Part shown: positions 17,971-26,827 of the stretch, piece by piece
Layout: every line of letters begins with the position of its first letter
How positions within the stretch are numbered: the stretch's first letter is position 1
Assembly: GCA_030649335.1 (NCBI GenBank)
Contig: JAUSLL010000095.1
Location: 1-49,853, forward strand
Source of the DNA: Parvibaculum sp.
GTDB lineage: Bacteria; Pseudomonadota; Alphaproteobacteria; Parvibaculales; Parvibaculaceae
Direction: 5' to 3'
Length of the DNA stretch: 49,853 nucleotides
Program-made: the position numbers and the translations under genes
The notes under the pieces: generated by a model
The model's input: the letters and a program-made list of their open reading frames with translations, nothing else
The model's database searches: none
What the model was told of the DNA's origin: nothing

Positions 17971-19770
17971 ATGTCAGCATCGCAATCCTATACGTTCATC
18001 GAACACACCTTCGACGCCGTTGTCGTCGGCGCGGGTGGCGCGGGACTTCGCGCGACGCTGGGTTGCGTTGAAAAAGGCTTGAAGACAGCCAACATCACCA
18101 AAGTCTTCCCGACGCGCAGCCACACGGTCGCGGCGCAGGGCGGCATCTCTGCCTCGCTCGGCAATATGGGGCCGGATGACTGGCGCTGGCACATGTATGA
18201 CACTGTCAAAGGGTCCGACTGGCTCGGTGATCAAGACGCGATTGAATATCTCTGCCGTCATGCGCCTGAAGCTGTTTACGAGCTTGAGCATTTCGGTGTG
18301 CCCTTCTCGCGCACCGAAGAAGGCAAAATCTATCAGCGCCCCTTCGGCGGCATGACGACAAATTTCGGTGAAGGCACTGCTCAGCGTACTTGCGCCGCCG
18401 CCGACCGTACAGGCCATGCGATCCTGCACACGCTTTACGGTCAGTCGCTGCGCCACAACGCTGATTTCTATATCGAATATTTCGCCATCGACCTCATCAT
18501 GGACGAGAGCGGTGCCTGCCGAGGCGTCATCGCCATCGACATGGCGACGGGCGAGTTGCACCGCTTCCGCTCATCGCTGGTGATCCTAGCGACCGGTGGC
18601 TATGGGCGCGCTTATTTCTCGGCGACGTCCGCCCACACCTGCACGGGCGACGGCAATGCGATGGTCCTGCGCGCCGGTTTGCCGTTGCAGGACATGGAAT
18701 TTGTGCAGTTCCATCCGACCGGTATTTACGGCTCAGGTTGCCTCATCACCGAAGGTTCGCGCGGCGAAGGCGGCTATCTCGTCAATTCCGAAGGCGAGCG
18801 GTTCATGGAACGCTATGCGCCGTCGGCCAAGGACCTTGCCTCGCGCGACGTTGTTTCGCGCGCTATGACGATCGAAATCCGCGAAGGCCGCGGTGTCGGT
18901 CCCGCCAAAGACCATATCTTCCTGCATCTTGATCATCTCGATCCGAAGATTTTGGCGGAACGTCTGCCCGGTATTTCTGAGTCAGCTCGTATTTTCGCAG
19001 GCGTTGACGTGACGCGTGAGCCGATCCCCGTGCTGCCGACCGTGCATTACAACATGGGCGGCATCCCGACGAATTATCACGGCGAAGTGCTGACGTTGAA
19101 AGACGGTAATCCCGACACGGTTGTGCCGGGCCTGATGGCCATCGGCGAAGCGGCTTGCGTGTCGGTGCACGGTGCCAATCGTCTGGGTTCCAATTCGTTG
19201 ATCGATCTTGTTGTGTTCGGCCGTGCCGCCGGTCTCAAGGCTGCCGAACTTGTGAAGCCCGGCCAGCGCCAACCTGAACTTGCTAAAGACTCCGGCGATT
19301 ATGCGCTCTCGCGCCTTGATCGTTTCCGCAATGCGTCAGGCTCAACGCCGACTTCGGTGCTGCGCGGCCAGATGCAGCGCGCCATGCAGGACGATGTGGC
19401 TGTGTTCCGTACAGGCGAAACACTCGAACAGGGTCGCAAACGCGTTGCCGAAGTCTTCGGCGGCATCAGCGATATCCGCGTGTCGGACCGGTCGCTGATC
19501 TGGAATTCAGATCTCATCGAAACGCTCGAATTCGACAATCTCATCGTGCAGGCCGTCGCCACCGTCGAAGGCGCTGTGGGTCGCAAGGAAAGCCGTGGCG
19601 CTCATGCGCGCGAAGATTTCCCTGATCGTGATGATGTCAATTGGATGAAGCACACTCTGTGCTGGGTTGATGGCGATACAGGTAAGCCGAGCGTCGATTA
19701 TCGTCCGGTTCACACCTATACGATGTCGAGCGACATTGAGTACATCAAGCCAAAAGCGCGCGTGTATTGA
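17971..19770 (+). CDS. sdhA: Succinate dehydrogenase flavoprotein subunit
   Basis: FAD-bearing catalytic subunit oxidising succinate to fumarate. 599 residues from the ATG at 17971; an in-frame upstream start at 17899 lies inside sdhD and is rejected. FAD dinucleotide motif [12 protein letters not shown], the covalent-flavin histidine in [11 protein letters not shown], the active-site stretch [31 protein letters not shown], and [11 protein letters not shown] are all intact. The C-terminus ends [13 protein letters not shown], as usual. Confidence 0.98.
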   Translation: MSASQSYTFIEHTFDAVVVGAGGAGLRATLGCVEKGLKTANITKVFPTRSHTVAAQGGISASLGNMGPDDWRWHMYDTVKGSDWLGDQDAIEYLCRHAPEAVYELEHFGVPFSRTEEGKIYQRPFGGMTTNFGEGTAQRTCAAADRTGHAILHTLYGQSLRHNADFYIEYFAIDLIMDESGACRGVIAIDMATGELHRFRSSLVILATGGYGRAYFSATSAHTCTGDGNAMVLRAGLPLQDMEFVQFHPTGIYGSGCLITEGSRGEGGYLVNSEGERFMERYAPSAKDLASRDVVSRAMTIEIREGRGVGPAKDHIFLHLDHLDPKILAERLPGISESARIFAGVDVTREPIPVLPTVHYNMGGIPTNYHGEVLTLKDGNPDTVVPGLMAIGEAACVSVHGANRLGSNSLIDLVVFGRAAGLKAAELVKPGQRQPELAKDSGDYALSRLDRFRNASGSTPTSVLRGQMQRAMQDDVAVFRTGETLEQGRKRVAEVFGGISDIRVSDRSLIWNSDLIETLEFDNLIVQAVATVEGAVGRKESRGAHAREDFPDRDDVNWMKHTLCWVDGDTGKPSVDYRPVHTYTMSSDIEYIKPKARVY

Positions 19771-19787
19771 CGGGCAAAGGTTGAGAC

Positions 19788-20564
19788 ATGGTTCAGTTTA
19801 ATCTGCCGAAAAATTCGAGGCCCGTTGAAGGCAAGACCTTCAAGGCTGAGGGCGCGTCCCGCGTCAAAAATTTCCGCGTCTATCGCTGGTCGCCGGATGA
19901 CGACAAAAATCCGCGCATCGACACTTATGAGATCGATCTCGACAAGTGCGGGCCGATGGTGCTTGACGCACTCATCAAGATTAAAAACGAAGTCGATCAG
20001 ACGCTGACGTTCCGCCGTTCGTGCCGCGAAGGCATTTGCGGTTCCTGCGCCATGAACATCGACGGCCAGAACACGCTTGCCTGCACCAAGGGCATCGACG
20101 AGTGCAAAGGCGACGTTAAAATCTATCCGCTGCCGAGCATGGGCGTCATCAAAGATCTTGTGCCCGACCTCACAGGCTTCTACGCGCAGCACGCATCCAT
20201 CGAGCCCTGGCTCCAGACGAAGACGGCCGAGCCCGTTAAGGAATGGAAGCAGAGCCATGAGGACCGCGAAAAGCTCGACGGGCTTTACGAGTGTATTCTC
20301 TGCGCCTGCTGCACCACGTCCTGCCCGTCCTATTGGTGGAATGGCGACCGCTATCTCGGCCCCGCGACGTTGCTGCAGGCCTATCGTTGGCTTGCCGATA
20401 GCCGTGATGAAGCCAAGGGCGAACGTCTGGACAATCTTGAAGACCCGTTCCGGCTTTATCGTTGCCATACGATCATGAATTGCGCCAAGACCTGCCCCAA
20501 GGGTCTCAATCCGGCCAAGGCGATTGCCGAAATCAAAAAGATGATGGTCGAGCGTCAGGCTTGA
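19788..20564 (+). CDS. sdhB: Succinate dehydrogenase iron-sulfur subunit
   Basis: Electron-transfer subunit of complex II. 258 residues. [2Fe-2S] ligands in [15 protein letters not shown] plus the later C of TLAC; [4Fe-4S] in [16 protein letters not shown]; [3Fe-4S] in [17 protein letters not shown]. Last gene of sdhCDAB, with a terminator 22 bases after the stop. Confidence 0.98.
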   Translation: MVQFNLPKNSRPVEGKTFKAEGASRVKNFRVYRWSPDDDKNPRIDTYEIDLDKCGPMVLDALIKIKNEVDQTLTFRRSCREGICGSCAMNIDGQNTLACTKGIDECKGDVKIYPLPSMGVIKDLVPDLTGFYAQHASIEPWLQTKTAEPVKEWKQSHEDREKLDGLYECILCACCTTSCPSYWWNGDRYLGPATLLQAYRWLADSRDEAKGERLDNLEDPFRLYRCHTIMNCAKTCPKGLNPAKAIAEIKKMMVERQA

Positions 20565-20585
20565 TTTCATTGTTACTGAAATTGG

Positions 20586-20616
20586 AAAGGGCTGCCTTGT
20601 TGAGGCGGCCCTTTTG
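20586..20616 (+). terminator. Rho-independent terminator after sdhB
   Basis: AAAGGGCTGCC (20586-20596) pairs with GGCGGCCCTTT (20604-20614) with one G-U, around a 7-base loop, followed by T-rich sequence. Closes the sdhCDAB transcript. Confidence 0.85.
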
Positions 20617-20631
20617 TTTCAGGATTGTGTG

Positions 20632-21027
20632 ATGAGCGCGTTTGAAAAATATCAGAGCCAATGCCATTGCGGCGCGGTGCGGTTTGAAGTCGAGACGACA
20701 CATGATGTCGTTATTGATGACTGCAATTGTTCGGTCTGTGCCAAGACCGGTTATTTGCACCTGATTGTTCCGGCCTCGCGGTTTCGCTTTTTGCAAGGTG
20801 AAGACCAGCTCACCGCCTACACGTTCAATACGGGCGTGGCGAAGCATCTCTTTTGCAAGACCTGCGGTGTTAAACCGTTTTATGTGCCGCGTTCAAATCC
20901 CGATGGCTGGAGTGTCAATTTCCGTTGCCTCAACCGCGATGAATTCGGGCTGGTCGAGATCCGCCCCTTTGACGGCCAGAACTGGGAAGCCAATGGTGCG
21001 ACCCTGAGTGACCTCAGTAAAGACTGA
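20632..21027 (+). CDS. GFA-family zinc-binding protein
   Basis: Member of the family named after glutathione-dependent formaldehyde-activating enzyme (Gfa/CENP-V fold). Zinc-ligand cysteines: CHCGAVRF, CNCSVC and CKTCGV. Length 131 residues from the ATG at 20632; a longer TTG start would run into the sdhB terminator. Most members of this family have no demonstrated formaldehyde or glutathione activity, so no reaction is assigned. Monocistronic between the sdhB terminator and a convergent lipoprotein gene. Confidence 0.85.
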   Translation: MSAFEKYQSQCHCGAVRFEVETTHDVVIDDCNCSVCAKTGYLHLIVPASRFRFLQGEDQLTAYTFNTGVAKHLFCKTCGVKPFYVPRSNPDGWSVNFRCLNRDEFGLVEIRPFDGQNWEANGATLSDLSKD

Positions 21028-21030
21028 TCG

Positions 21031-21570
21031 CTAATCGACGGTCACATATTCCGTTGAAGGCTTGCCGTGAGCGGCCAGAAACATCAGCGCGCTTTTCAAG
21101 TCCTCATATGACGTGAAGCGGCAATCGCTCTCTGCGTCCGCGATGTGAAAATCTTTAAGCGATTTGCCCTGCGCCTTTGCAAGATCACGGAAGTCTGAAC
21201 AGACCGGCAGATAGGCAAACCAACTCGTGTCCGTTTGATGAAGCAATCCGTAGAGGGGTGACTTTGTCGGGTCTTCATTGCTTGCGACGCCGATAAAATA
21301 TCCATCGCCAATGTCATCAAACAGGACGCGGAAGGGCTCGTCATCGCTGGGAGAGACGAGGTAGCCATTTTCAATGTGTTTCAGCGTTACAGTTTGCGGC
21401 CCGTCCTCTTTGCGCTTGCCATCACTGTCGAGCGCGAAGGCTGCAAGCTTTGTCCCGTCTGCCAGAGGCTGCTCGGCGTCGGCGGGTGAAAACAGCGGCT
21501 TGTCTGAGATGAAACAACCTGACAGCAAAAGCGTCGTGCTCGTCAGGATCAGCCATCGCATTATCGACAT
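21031..21570 (-). CDS. Putative lipoprotein, function unknown
   Basis: 179 residues from the ATG at 21570, which follows AAGGAGG at good spacing. The N-terminus MSIMRWLILTSTTLLLSGC is a lipoprotein signal with lipobox LSGC, so the mature protein is lipid-anchored in the envelope. The longer open frame upstream (to 21780) includes a transcription terminator and is not coding. The mature part is polar with FRVLFDDIGDGYF and a pair of further cysteines (VCSDF, DCRF). No family recognised. Convergent with the GFA gene, 3 bases apart. Confidence 0.8.
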   Translation of the reverse strand: MSIMRWLILTSTTLLLSGCFISDKPLFSPADAEQPLADGTKLAAFALDSDGKRKEDGPQTVTLKHIENGYLVSPSDDEPFRVLFDDIGDGYFIGVASNEDPTKSPLYGLLHQTDTSWFAYLPVCSDFRDLAKAQGKSLKDFHIADAESDCRFTSYEDLKSALMFLAAHGKPSTEYVTVD

Positions 21571-21640
21571 CTCTGTTGCCTCCTTTTGAAATGGAGTAGC
21601 AATGCTGCGCCAGCGTCTTTGATCAGGCAAATCAAATGTC

Positions 21641-21679
21641 AAAGAAAAGGCCCGCGCCCTGAGGAGGGGCGCGGGCCTT
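21641..21679 (-). terminator. Rho-independent terminator in the ORF-free region upstream of the lipoprotein gene
   Basis: A 13-14 bp GC-rich stem (21647-21660 with 21665-21679, one bulge) and loop GAGG. Read on the minus strand it is followed by TTTTCTTT. It lies about 75 bases upstream of the lipoprotein ATG and more than 200 bases after the preceding minus-strand gene, so it ends something without an evident coding region. The rest of 21571-21887 contains no credible gene. Confidence 0.7.
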
Positions 21680-21887
21680 GGGATCGAGGGACAGGAGATA
21701 AGCCGGGGCCTGAGAAGGCTTAACGGGGCTCTGTCCTTACACAACTGAACGCATGTACTTACGCTCTGACTTTGCACCACGCCGCTTGCGCGACGTGACG
21801 AAAGATTAGTGGATGAAGTTGAATGTCTGGTGAACGGATGTTGCGGAATTCTAAAGTTTGTCGTTACGAATTTGTAACCTGAAAATC

Positions 21888-22196
21888 TTAAGAGCCGGAT
21901 TTTGGCAGCTTTTCCGCGATGGTGCGGATGTGCATTTCGGCTTCACCTGTTGTGAGGCCGCGCAATATTTTGACAAAATCGAGGCAATAATCTTGTTTGA
22001 AGTGGAAATCGACTGCCACGCGGTCCTTCCACTCCTCGTAGAAAAAGAATTGGCCGGGGGCCATCGCATCTTCATAGAGCCAGTAGTTGAGGCAGCCTTC
22101 TTCAAGACGGGAGAGTTCGACCTGACGTTTCGAGATCGCGAAAAATGCGTCGCGGTTGCTATCGGCGATGGCCATGCGGCCGGTAATGATGATCAT
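21888..22196 (-). CDS. Antibiotic biosynthesis monooxygenase (ABM) domain protein
   Basis: 102-residue single ABM/dimeric alpha-beta-barrel domain, the fold of YgiN-type quinol monooxygenases. Pattern: IIITGRMAIADSNRDAF at the start, SRLEEGCLNYWLYEDA, FFFYEEWKDRVAVDFH with the conserved aromatic/Glu-Trp core. Such proteins act on quinols or aromatic compounds without cofactor, but many are uncharacterised. The terminator of the preceding minus-strand gene lies 25 bases ahead, so it probably has its own promoter or relies on read-through. Confidence 0.82.
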   Translation of the reverse strand: MIIITGRMAIADSNRDAFFAISKRQVELSRLEEGCLNYWLYEDAMAPGQFFFYEEWKDRVAVDFHFKQDYCLDFVKILRGLTTGEAEMHIRTIAEKLPKSGS

Positions 22197-22220
22197 CGAA
22201 GCCTCCTCCGGAATTCAGGC

Positions 22221-22256
22221 AAAAGAAAACCCGCGCGCCGGATGAGGCGCGCGGGT
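22221..22256 (-). terminator. Rho-independent terminator after the Ala/Asp-repeat membrane protein
   Basis: ACCCGCGCGCC (22229-22239) pairs with GGCGCGCGGGT (22246-22256) around a 6-base loop. On the minus strand it runs into TTTTCTTTT. It sits about 20 bases after the stop of the 22277-22645 gene. Confidence 0.85.
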
Positions 22257-22276
22257 CCAATTGTCGTATCTGCCGA

Positions 22277-22645
22277 TTATTGGGCGGGTTCTTCCGCGCC
22301 GTCCTTCGACATTTCATCGGCGTTCGATTTCGACATATCGTCGGAACCGGCTTCGTCGACTGCGTCCGCTGCATCCGAGGCGGCGTCGCCCACGGCGTCA
22401 GCGGCGTCCGAAGCGGCGTCACCAACGGCTTCGGCAGCATCAGAAGCTGCGTCAGCGGCGTTGTCCATGGCGGTGGGTTCTTCAACCGGTGCGGCTTCGC
22501 TGGTGGCATCATCAGCAGGTGCCATTTCTTCAGCAGCCGGTGCCATGCCTTCAGGTGCAGCACCCTTGTCCATCATCTTCATGCCAAAGAAAATCACGCC
22601 GGCGATCACGATGACGGCGATTATGAGTTTTACGGTATTGGACAT
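22277..22645 (-). CDS. Small membrane-anchored protein with Ala/Asp repeats
   Basis: 122 residues from the ATG at 22645, preceded by AGAGGAA. One N-terminal membrane segment (about residues 5-22, KLIIAVIVIAGVIFFGM), then an acidic, Ala-rich tail. Residues about 60-97 repeat an 11-residue unit like AADAVGDAASD three to four times, predicted helical and possibly coiled-coil. The end is Ser/Asp/Glu-rich. Similar AADA repeats occur in alphaproteobacterial envelope proteins of unknown function. It has its own terminator. No function assigned. Confidence 0.75.
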   Translation of the reverse strand: MSNTVKLIIAVIVIAGVIFFGMKMMDKGAAPEGMAPAAEEMAPADDATSEAAPVEEPTAMDNAADAASDAAEAVGDAASDAADAVGDAASDAADAVDEAGSDDMSKSNADEMSKDGAEEPAQ

Positions 22646-23048
22646 TGCAATTCCTCTTCCCCAGAATTCCCTAGCCGGTTTTGGCTTCGGGTCACTTGTT
22701 GTCTGACTGGCTTTTGACCAGCCGGGCTTGTGACCCAGCGGGTATGCATCGTCTCCCCGGCGAATCCGGGGCAACATTCGCAGATGCTAAAGCAACTGCG
22801 CCTTGCTGCCACGCGCAATCCTGTGGAAAACCTGCAAATTCTCACACATTAGGTGTTTGACACGGGGGCTGATTGCAAAAATGCAACGCTGTATGGCGTG
22901 ATTGTGGCAATTGGCGAGTGCCAATCCTTGCCCCTGCAGGGGCTGACAGGCTAACTAATGCCAACAAAAAGCGCTCCCAGCAGCTTGGTCAGATCCGGCA
23001 GCGGCGGGAAAGCGCATCATAAACAGAGCGAGCGCGAGGACGGAATTC
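22646..23048. promoter_or_regulatory. Divergent intergenic region ahead of mmsA
   Basis: 403 bases with no credible gene. Contains TTGACA (22857-22862), a dyad TTGCA-AAAA-TGCAA (22873-22886), another TGCAAA half-site (22833-22838) and a CCCCTGCAGGGG palindrome (22931-22942). Plausibly holds the mmsA promoter and operator; no clear -10 at the right spacing was found. Confidence 0.4.
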
Positions 23049-24548
23049 ATGGTCAAGGAACTGACACATTTTATTGGTGGCGCCCATGTCAAAGGCAAGA
23101 GCGGGCGCTTTCTCGATGTGACCAACCCCAATACGGGCGAAGTGACTGCGCGGACGCCTCTGGCGAGCACGGATGAAATGCGTGCCGCGGTGGCCGTGGC
23201 GGCTAAAGCCTTCCCAGAATGGGCCGCGACCAATCCGCAGCGCCGCGCGCGCGTCATGTTCGAGTTTAAACGTCTTCTCGAAGCCAATATGAACGAGCTC
23301 GCGATGCTGCTGTCGCTTGAGCATGGCAAGGTGCTCGCGGACTCGCGCGGCGACGTACAGCGCGGTCTTGAGGTCATCGAATTTGCCTGCGGCATTCCGC
23401 ATCTTCAAAAGGGCGAATTTACCGAAGGGGCGGGCCCCGGCATCGATATGTATTCCATGCGCCAGCCGCTCGGTGTTGTCGCCGGTATCACGCCTTTCAA
23501 CTTTCCGGCCATGATCCCGATGTGGATGTTTGGCGTGGCGATCGCCTGCGGCAATACATTCATCTTGAAGCCGTCGGAAAAAGATCCCTCCGTGCCGATG
23601 CGTTTGGCCGAGCTTTTCCTTGAGGCGGGTGCGCCCGCCGGTGTGCTCAATGTCGTCAACGGCGACAAGGAAGCGGTCGATGCGATCCTCACCGATCCGA
23701 CCGTACAGGCCGTGAGCTTCGTCGGCTCGTCCGACATCGCGCAATATATTTATGCGACGGGTGCTGCCAACGGCAAACGCGTGCAGGCCATGGGCGGCGC
23801 GAAGAACCACGCCATCATCATGCCGGACGCTGACATGGATCAGGTTGTGAACGATCTCATCGGTTCGGCCTATGGGTCGGCGGGCGAGCGTTGTATGGCG
23901 CTGCCGGTTGCCGTGCCTGTGGGCGAGGACACGGCCAACCGTCTCATCGAAAAACTCGTGCCGCGCGTGCAGGCCCTGAAGATCGGCACATCGACGGACC
24001 CTGAAAGTGATTACGGCCCGCTCGTCAGCCGTGCGCATATGGAGAAGGTGCGCAACTATATTGGCCTTGCGGTTGATGAGGGCGCGAAGCTCGTCGTCGA
24101 TGGCCGCGATTTCAAGTTGCAGGGTTATGAAAACGGCTTCTTCCTCGGCGGGTGCCTCTTCGACAATGTGACACCCGATATGAAGACCTATCAGGAAGAA
24201 ATCTTCGGCCCCGTGCTGCAGATCGTTCGCGCCAAGACGTTTGAAGAAGCCGCCGAGCTTCCCACCAAGCATCAGTATGGCAACGGCGTGGCGATTTTCA
24301 CGCGTGACGGTGATGCGGCGCGCAGCTTTGCTTCGCGGGTGCAGGTCGGCATGGTCGGCATTAATGTGCCGATCCCTGTGCCGCTTGCCTATCACAGCTT
24401 TGGTGGCTGGAAGCGGTCGGCCTTCGGCGACACCAACCAGCACGGTACGGAAGGTGTGAAATTCTGGACCAAGGTGAAGACCGTCACATCGCGCTGGCCC
24501 ACCGGCGTCAAGGAAGGCTCGTCCTTCGTTATCCCGACAATGGGATAG
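23049..24548 (+). CDS. mmsA: CoA-acylating methylmalonate-semialdehyde dehydrogenase
   Basis: Aldehyde-dehydrogenase-family enzyme converting methylmalonate semialdehyde (valine, thymine catabolism) or malonate semialdehyde to propionyl- or acetyl-CoA with NAD. 499 residues. HFIGGAHVKGKSGRF at the N-terminus, TPFNFPAMIPMWMFGVAIACGN, SFVGSS, the catalytic cysteine in GSAGERCMAL, and the C-terminal KRSAFGDTNQHGTEG distinguish MmsA/IolA from other ALDHs. Its propionyl-CoA product connects with the ethylmalonyl-CoA genes at 15090-17020. Ends at a terminator. Confidence 0.95.
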   Translation: MVKELTHFIGGAHVKGKSGRFLDVTNPNTGEVTARTPLASTDEMRAAVAVAAKAFPEWAATNPQRRARVMFEFKRLLEANMNELAMLLSLEHGKVLADSRGDVQRGLEVIEFACGIPHLQKGEFTEGAGPGIDMYSMRQPLGVVAGITPFNFPAMIPMWMFGVAIACGNTFILKPSEKDPSVPMRLAELFLEAGAPAGVLNVVNGDKEAVDAILTDPTVQAVSFVGSSDIAQYIYATGAANGKRVQAMGGAKNHAIIMPDADMDQVVNDLIGSAYGSAGERCMALPVAVPVGEDTANRLIEKLVPRVQALKIGTSTDPESDYGPLVSRAHMEKVRNYIGLAVDEGAKLVVDGRDFKLQGYENGFFLGGCLFDNVTPDMKTYQEEIFGPVLQIVRAKTFEEAAELPTKHQYGNGVAIFTRDGDAARSFASRVQVGMVGINVPIPVPLAYHSFGGWKRSAFGDTNQHGTEGVKFWTKVKTVTSRWPTGVKEGSSFVIPTMG

Positions 24549-24572
24549 GTTTGCGGTTTCAAGGTATTAAAG

Positions 24573-24606
24573 TGGCGCTACCCAAGGGTGGCGCCATTTG
24601 CTTTTC
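24573..24606 (+). terminator. Rho-independent terminator after mmsA
   Basis: TGGCGCTACCC (24573-24583) pairs with GGGTGGCGCCA (24586-24596) with one wobble, followed by TTTGCTTTTCT. Confidence 0.8.
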
Positions 24607-24728
24607 TGCGTTGATCGTTTTTGCAAGATTGAACCACGAATATGGTGAGGTAGGGTGGTTGTGGATTTCCTCCGTCTCTCCATCTGAGTGTCGACGTGCA
24701 TTGAATTTCACCGAGAAGAAGACATCCT

Positions 24729-25592
24729 ATGACGCCGAACGGAACACAGCTTGATCTTGACGCTTACTTCAAACGCATCGGCTATTCGGGCTCGCGCACG
24801 CCGACACTGGAGACTTTGCGTGCGTTGCATTTTTCTCATGCGCTGGCCGTGCCGTTTGAAAACCTGACCGTGCTCGGCGGCGATCCGGTGCTGCTCGATA
24901 TGGCGTCGGTGCAGGCGAAGATCGTTGGCAAAAATCGCGGCGGCTATTGCTTCGAGGTGAACGGGCTCTTTGCTGCCGTGTTACGCGCATTGGGATTTTC
25001 AGTGACAACGCTCATCGGCCGTGTGCGCTGGAAAGCGCCTGAAGAGACCGAAACCAATCGCTCGCATATGATGAGCCTTGTTGATCTGCCGGAAGGCCGG
25101 TTTCTGGCTGACATCGGATTTGGCGGCATCACCATGACGGGGCCTGTGCCTTTCGTGACAGATGAAGTGCTTGAGACGCCGCATGAGCCGCGCCGTTTTC
25201 TCGCCCGCGATGTGCAGGGGAGTGCGGGTTTCGAGTTGCAGGCGCTTCTCGGTGATACCTGGGCGCCCGTCTATCGTTTCACGTTGGAGCCCAACGGGCC
25301 GGTGGATTACGAGCAGGCCAATTGGCATACGTCTACGCATCCCGCTTCGATTTTTAAACAGTTCCTGATTGTCGGACGCCCGACGGCAACTGCCCGCAAG
25401 ACCATTTTCAATACGAGCCTCACGATCCGCGGCCTTGACGGGAAGGCGGAGACACGCGAGCTCGGCAGCGTTGACGAAATTGCGGCGGCGCTTGCGGAAC
25501 ATTTCGATTTGCATCTGAGCGAAGACGAGAAAGCGCGGATGCTTGCCCCCTATTTCAAGAGCTGGCAAGCGATGCAAGCCAACGCAACGTAA
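24729..25592 (+). CDS. nat: Arylamine N-acetyltransferase
   Basis: Transfers an acyl group from acyl-CoA to arylamines, hydrazines and related xenobiotics. 287 residues. The cysteine-protease-like triad is visible: Cys in GGYCFEVNGLF, His in RSHMMSLV and Asp in FLADIGFGG. The N-terminal LDAYFKRIGYSG and HALAVPFENLTVL are family-typical. Stands alone after the mmsA terminator; zapE begins 93 bases downstream. Physiological substrate unknown. Confidence 0.93.
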   Translation: MTPNGTQLDLDAYFKRIGYSGSRTPTLETLRALHFSHALAVPFENLTVLGGDPVLLDMASVQAKIVGKNRGGYCFEVNGLFAAVLRALGFSVTTLIGRVRWKAPEETETNRSHMMSLVDLPEGRFLADIGFGGITMTGPVPFVTDEVLETPHEPRRFLARDVQGSAGFELQALLGDTWAPVYRFTLEPNGPVDYEQANWHTSTHPASIFKQFLIVGRPTATARKTIFNTSLTIRGLDGKAETRELGSVDEIAAALAEHFDLHLSEDEKARMLAPYFKSWQAMQANAT

Positions 25593-25685
25593 ACACACCT
25601 TTCTCAATTTCAGGGTGAACAGTGAGCGTTTTCAGGCTATGTGGATGAGGCGACTTCACGTCCCGCCTGCTGAGTTTGCCCGAAT

Positions 25686-26807
25686 ATGTCTGACGGCCCC
25701 GTCCATTTCTATCGCGCCAAGATTGCGTCCGGCGAGATCGCCGCAGACGCAGCGCAGGCGCGCGCCGTGCAGCGGCTTCAGCATTTGCATGAGGATCTGG
25801 CGGAATGGGTGCCGGGCAAGAAGGTCGGTGCTCTCTCGGTCTTTGGCATCGGCCGTGCGGTGACGCCGCCTGAAGGGCTTTACATCTGGGGCGGGGTGGG
25901 GCGCGGCAAGTCGATGCTGATGGACTTGTTTTTCGATCATGCGCCCGTCGCGCAGAAACGCCGCGTGCATTTCCATGCCTTCATGCAGGATTGCCACGAG
26001 CGCATTTTCAACTGGCGTCAGCGCGAGAAGGCGGGCGAGGTCAAAGGCGGCGATCCCATTCCGCCTGTTGCGGCCTCCATTGCGAAGGAAGCCGCGCTTC
26101 TTTGCTTTGATGAATTTCAGGTGCAGGACATTGCCGACGCCTCGATCCTCGGGCGGCTCTTCACGCAGCTTTTTGAACTTGGCGTTGTCGTTGTCGCAAC
26201 ATCGAATATTGCGCCCGATGATCTTTATGCCGGTGGGCTCAATCGCCAGCGTTTGCTGCCTTTCATCGCGCTCGTCAAATCGCGCATGGATGTGGTGCAT
26301 CTCGACAGCGCGACGGACTACCGGCTTGACCGCATGTTGGGGCTGCCCGTTTATCACATGCCGTCCGGCGTCGTGGCGCGCGCTGCCATGGACGAAACTT
26401 TTTTGAGCCTCACGGATTTGCCGCGCGGCGAACCGCAGGTTCTGTCGCTCAAAGGTCGTGCGTTACATGTGCCGCAAGCCGCGCATGGTGTGGCGCGTTT
26501 CAGCTTCAATGATCTTTGTGCAAAGCCTTTGGGGGCCGCCGATTATCTCAAGATCGCGCAGTGTTTTCACACGGTGCTGATTGATGATGTGCCGGTGATG
26601 GGGCCGGAGAAACGCAATGAGGCTAAGCGTTTTGTGACGCTGATTGACGCGCTTTATGAAGGCAAGACCAAGCTCATCGTGTCGGCGGCCGCAAACCCGC
26701 TGGAGTTATATCCTGCGGGCGACGGCGCTTTTGCCTTTGAGCGCACGGTTTCGCGGCTCATGGAAATGCAAAGCGTCGATTATATGAATTTGCGCGCGGC
26801 CGATTAG
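25686..26807 (+). CDS. zapE: Cell division protein ZapE (AFG1-like ATPase)
   Basis: AAA-type P-loop ATPase associated with the Z-ring in bacteria and related to mitochondrial Afg1/LACE1. 373 residues. Walker A GGVGRGKSMLMDLFF, Walker B LLCFDEFQVQDI, sensor-like VATSNIAPDDLYAGGLNR, and the C-terminal VDDVPVMGPEKRNEAKRF are the conserved blocks. In many alphaproteobacteria zapE lies just upstream of mdh; here a divergent lipoprotein gene sits between them. Confidence 0.94.
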   Translation: MSDGPVHFYRAKIASGEIAADAAQARAVQRLQHLHEDLAEWVPGKKVGALSVFGIGRAVTPPEGLYIWGGVGRGKSMLMDLFFDHAPVAQKRRVHFHAFMQDCHERIFNWRQREKAGEVKGGDPIPPVAASIAKEAALLCFDEFQVQDIADASILGRLFTQLFELGVVVVATSNIAPDDLYAGGLNRQRLLPFIALVKSRMDVVHLDSATDYRLDRMLGLPVYHMPSGVVARAAMDETFLSLTDLPRGEPQVLSLKGRALHVPQAAHGVARFSFNDLCAKPLGAADYLKIAQCFHTVLIDDVPVMGPEKRNEAKRFVTLIDALYEGKTKLIVSAAANPLELYPAGDGAFAFERTVSRLMEMQSVDYMNLRAAD

Positions 26808-26827
26808 ATTATCGGGTGATCGCTCTA

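Noticed and set aside
21571-21780. Longer lipoprotein reading frame starting at 21780
   Set aside because: It would translate through a strong transcription terminator and push the lipoprotein signal to residue 71; the ATG at 21570 has a good ribosome-binding site.
22989-24443. 484-residue open frame on the minus strand opposite mmsA
   Set aside because: Its composition (many Arg, His, Ala) and complete overlap with mmsA mark it as a shadow.
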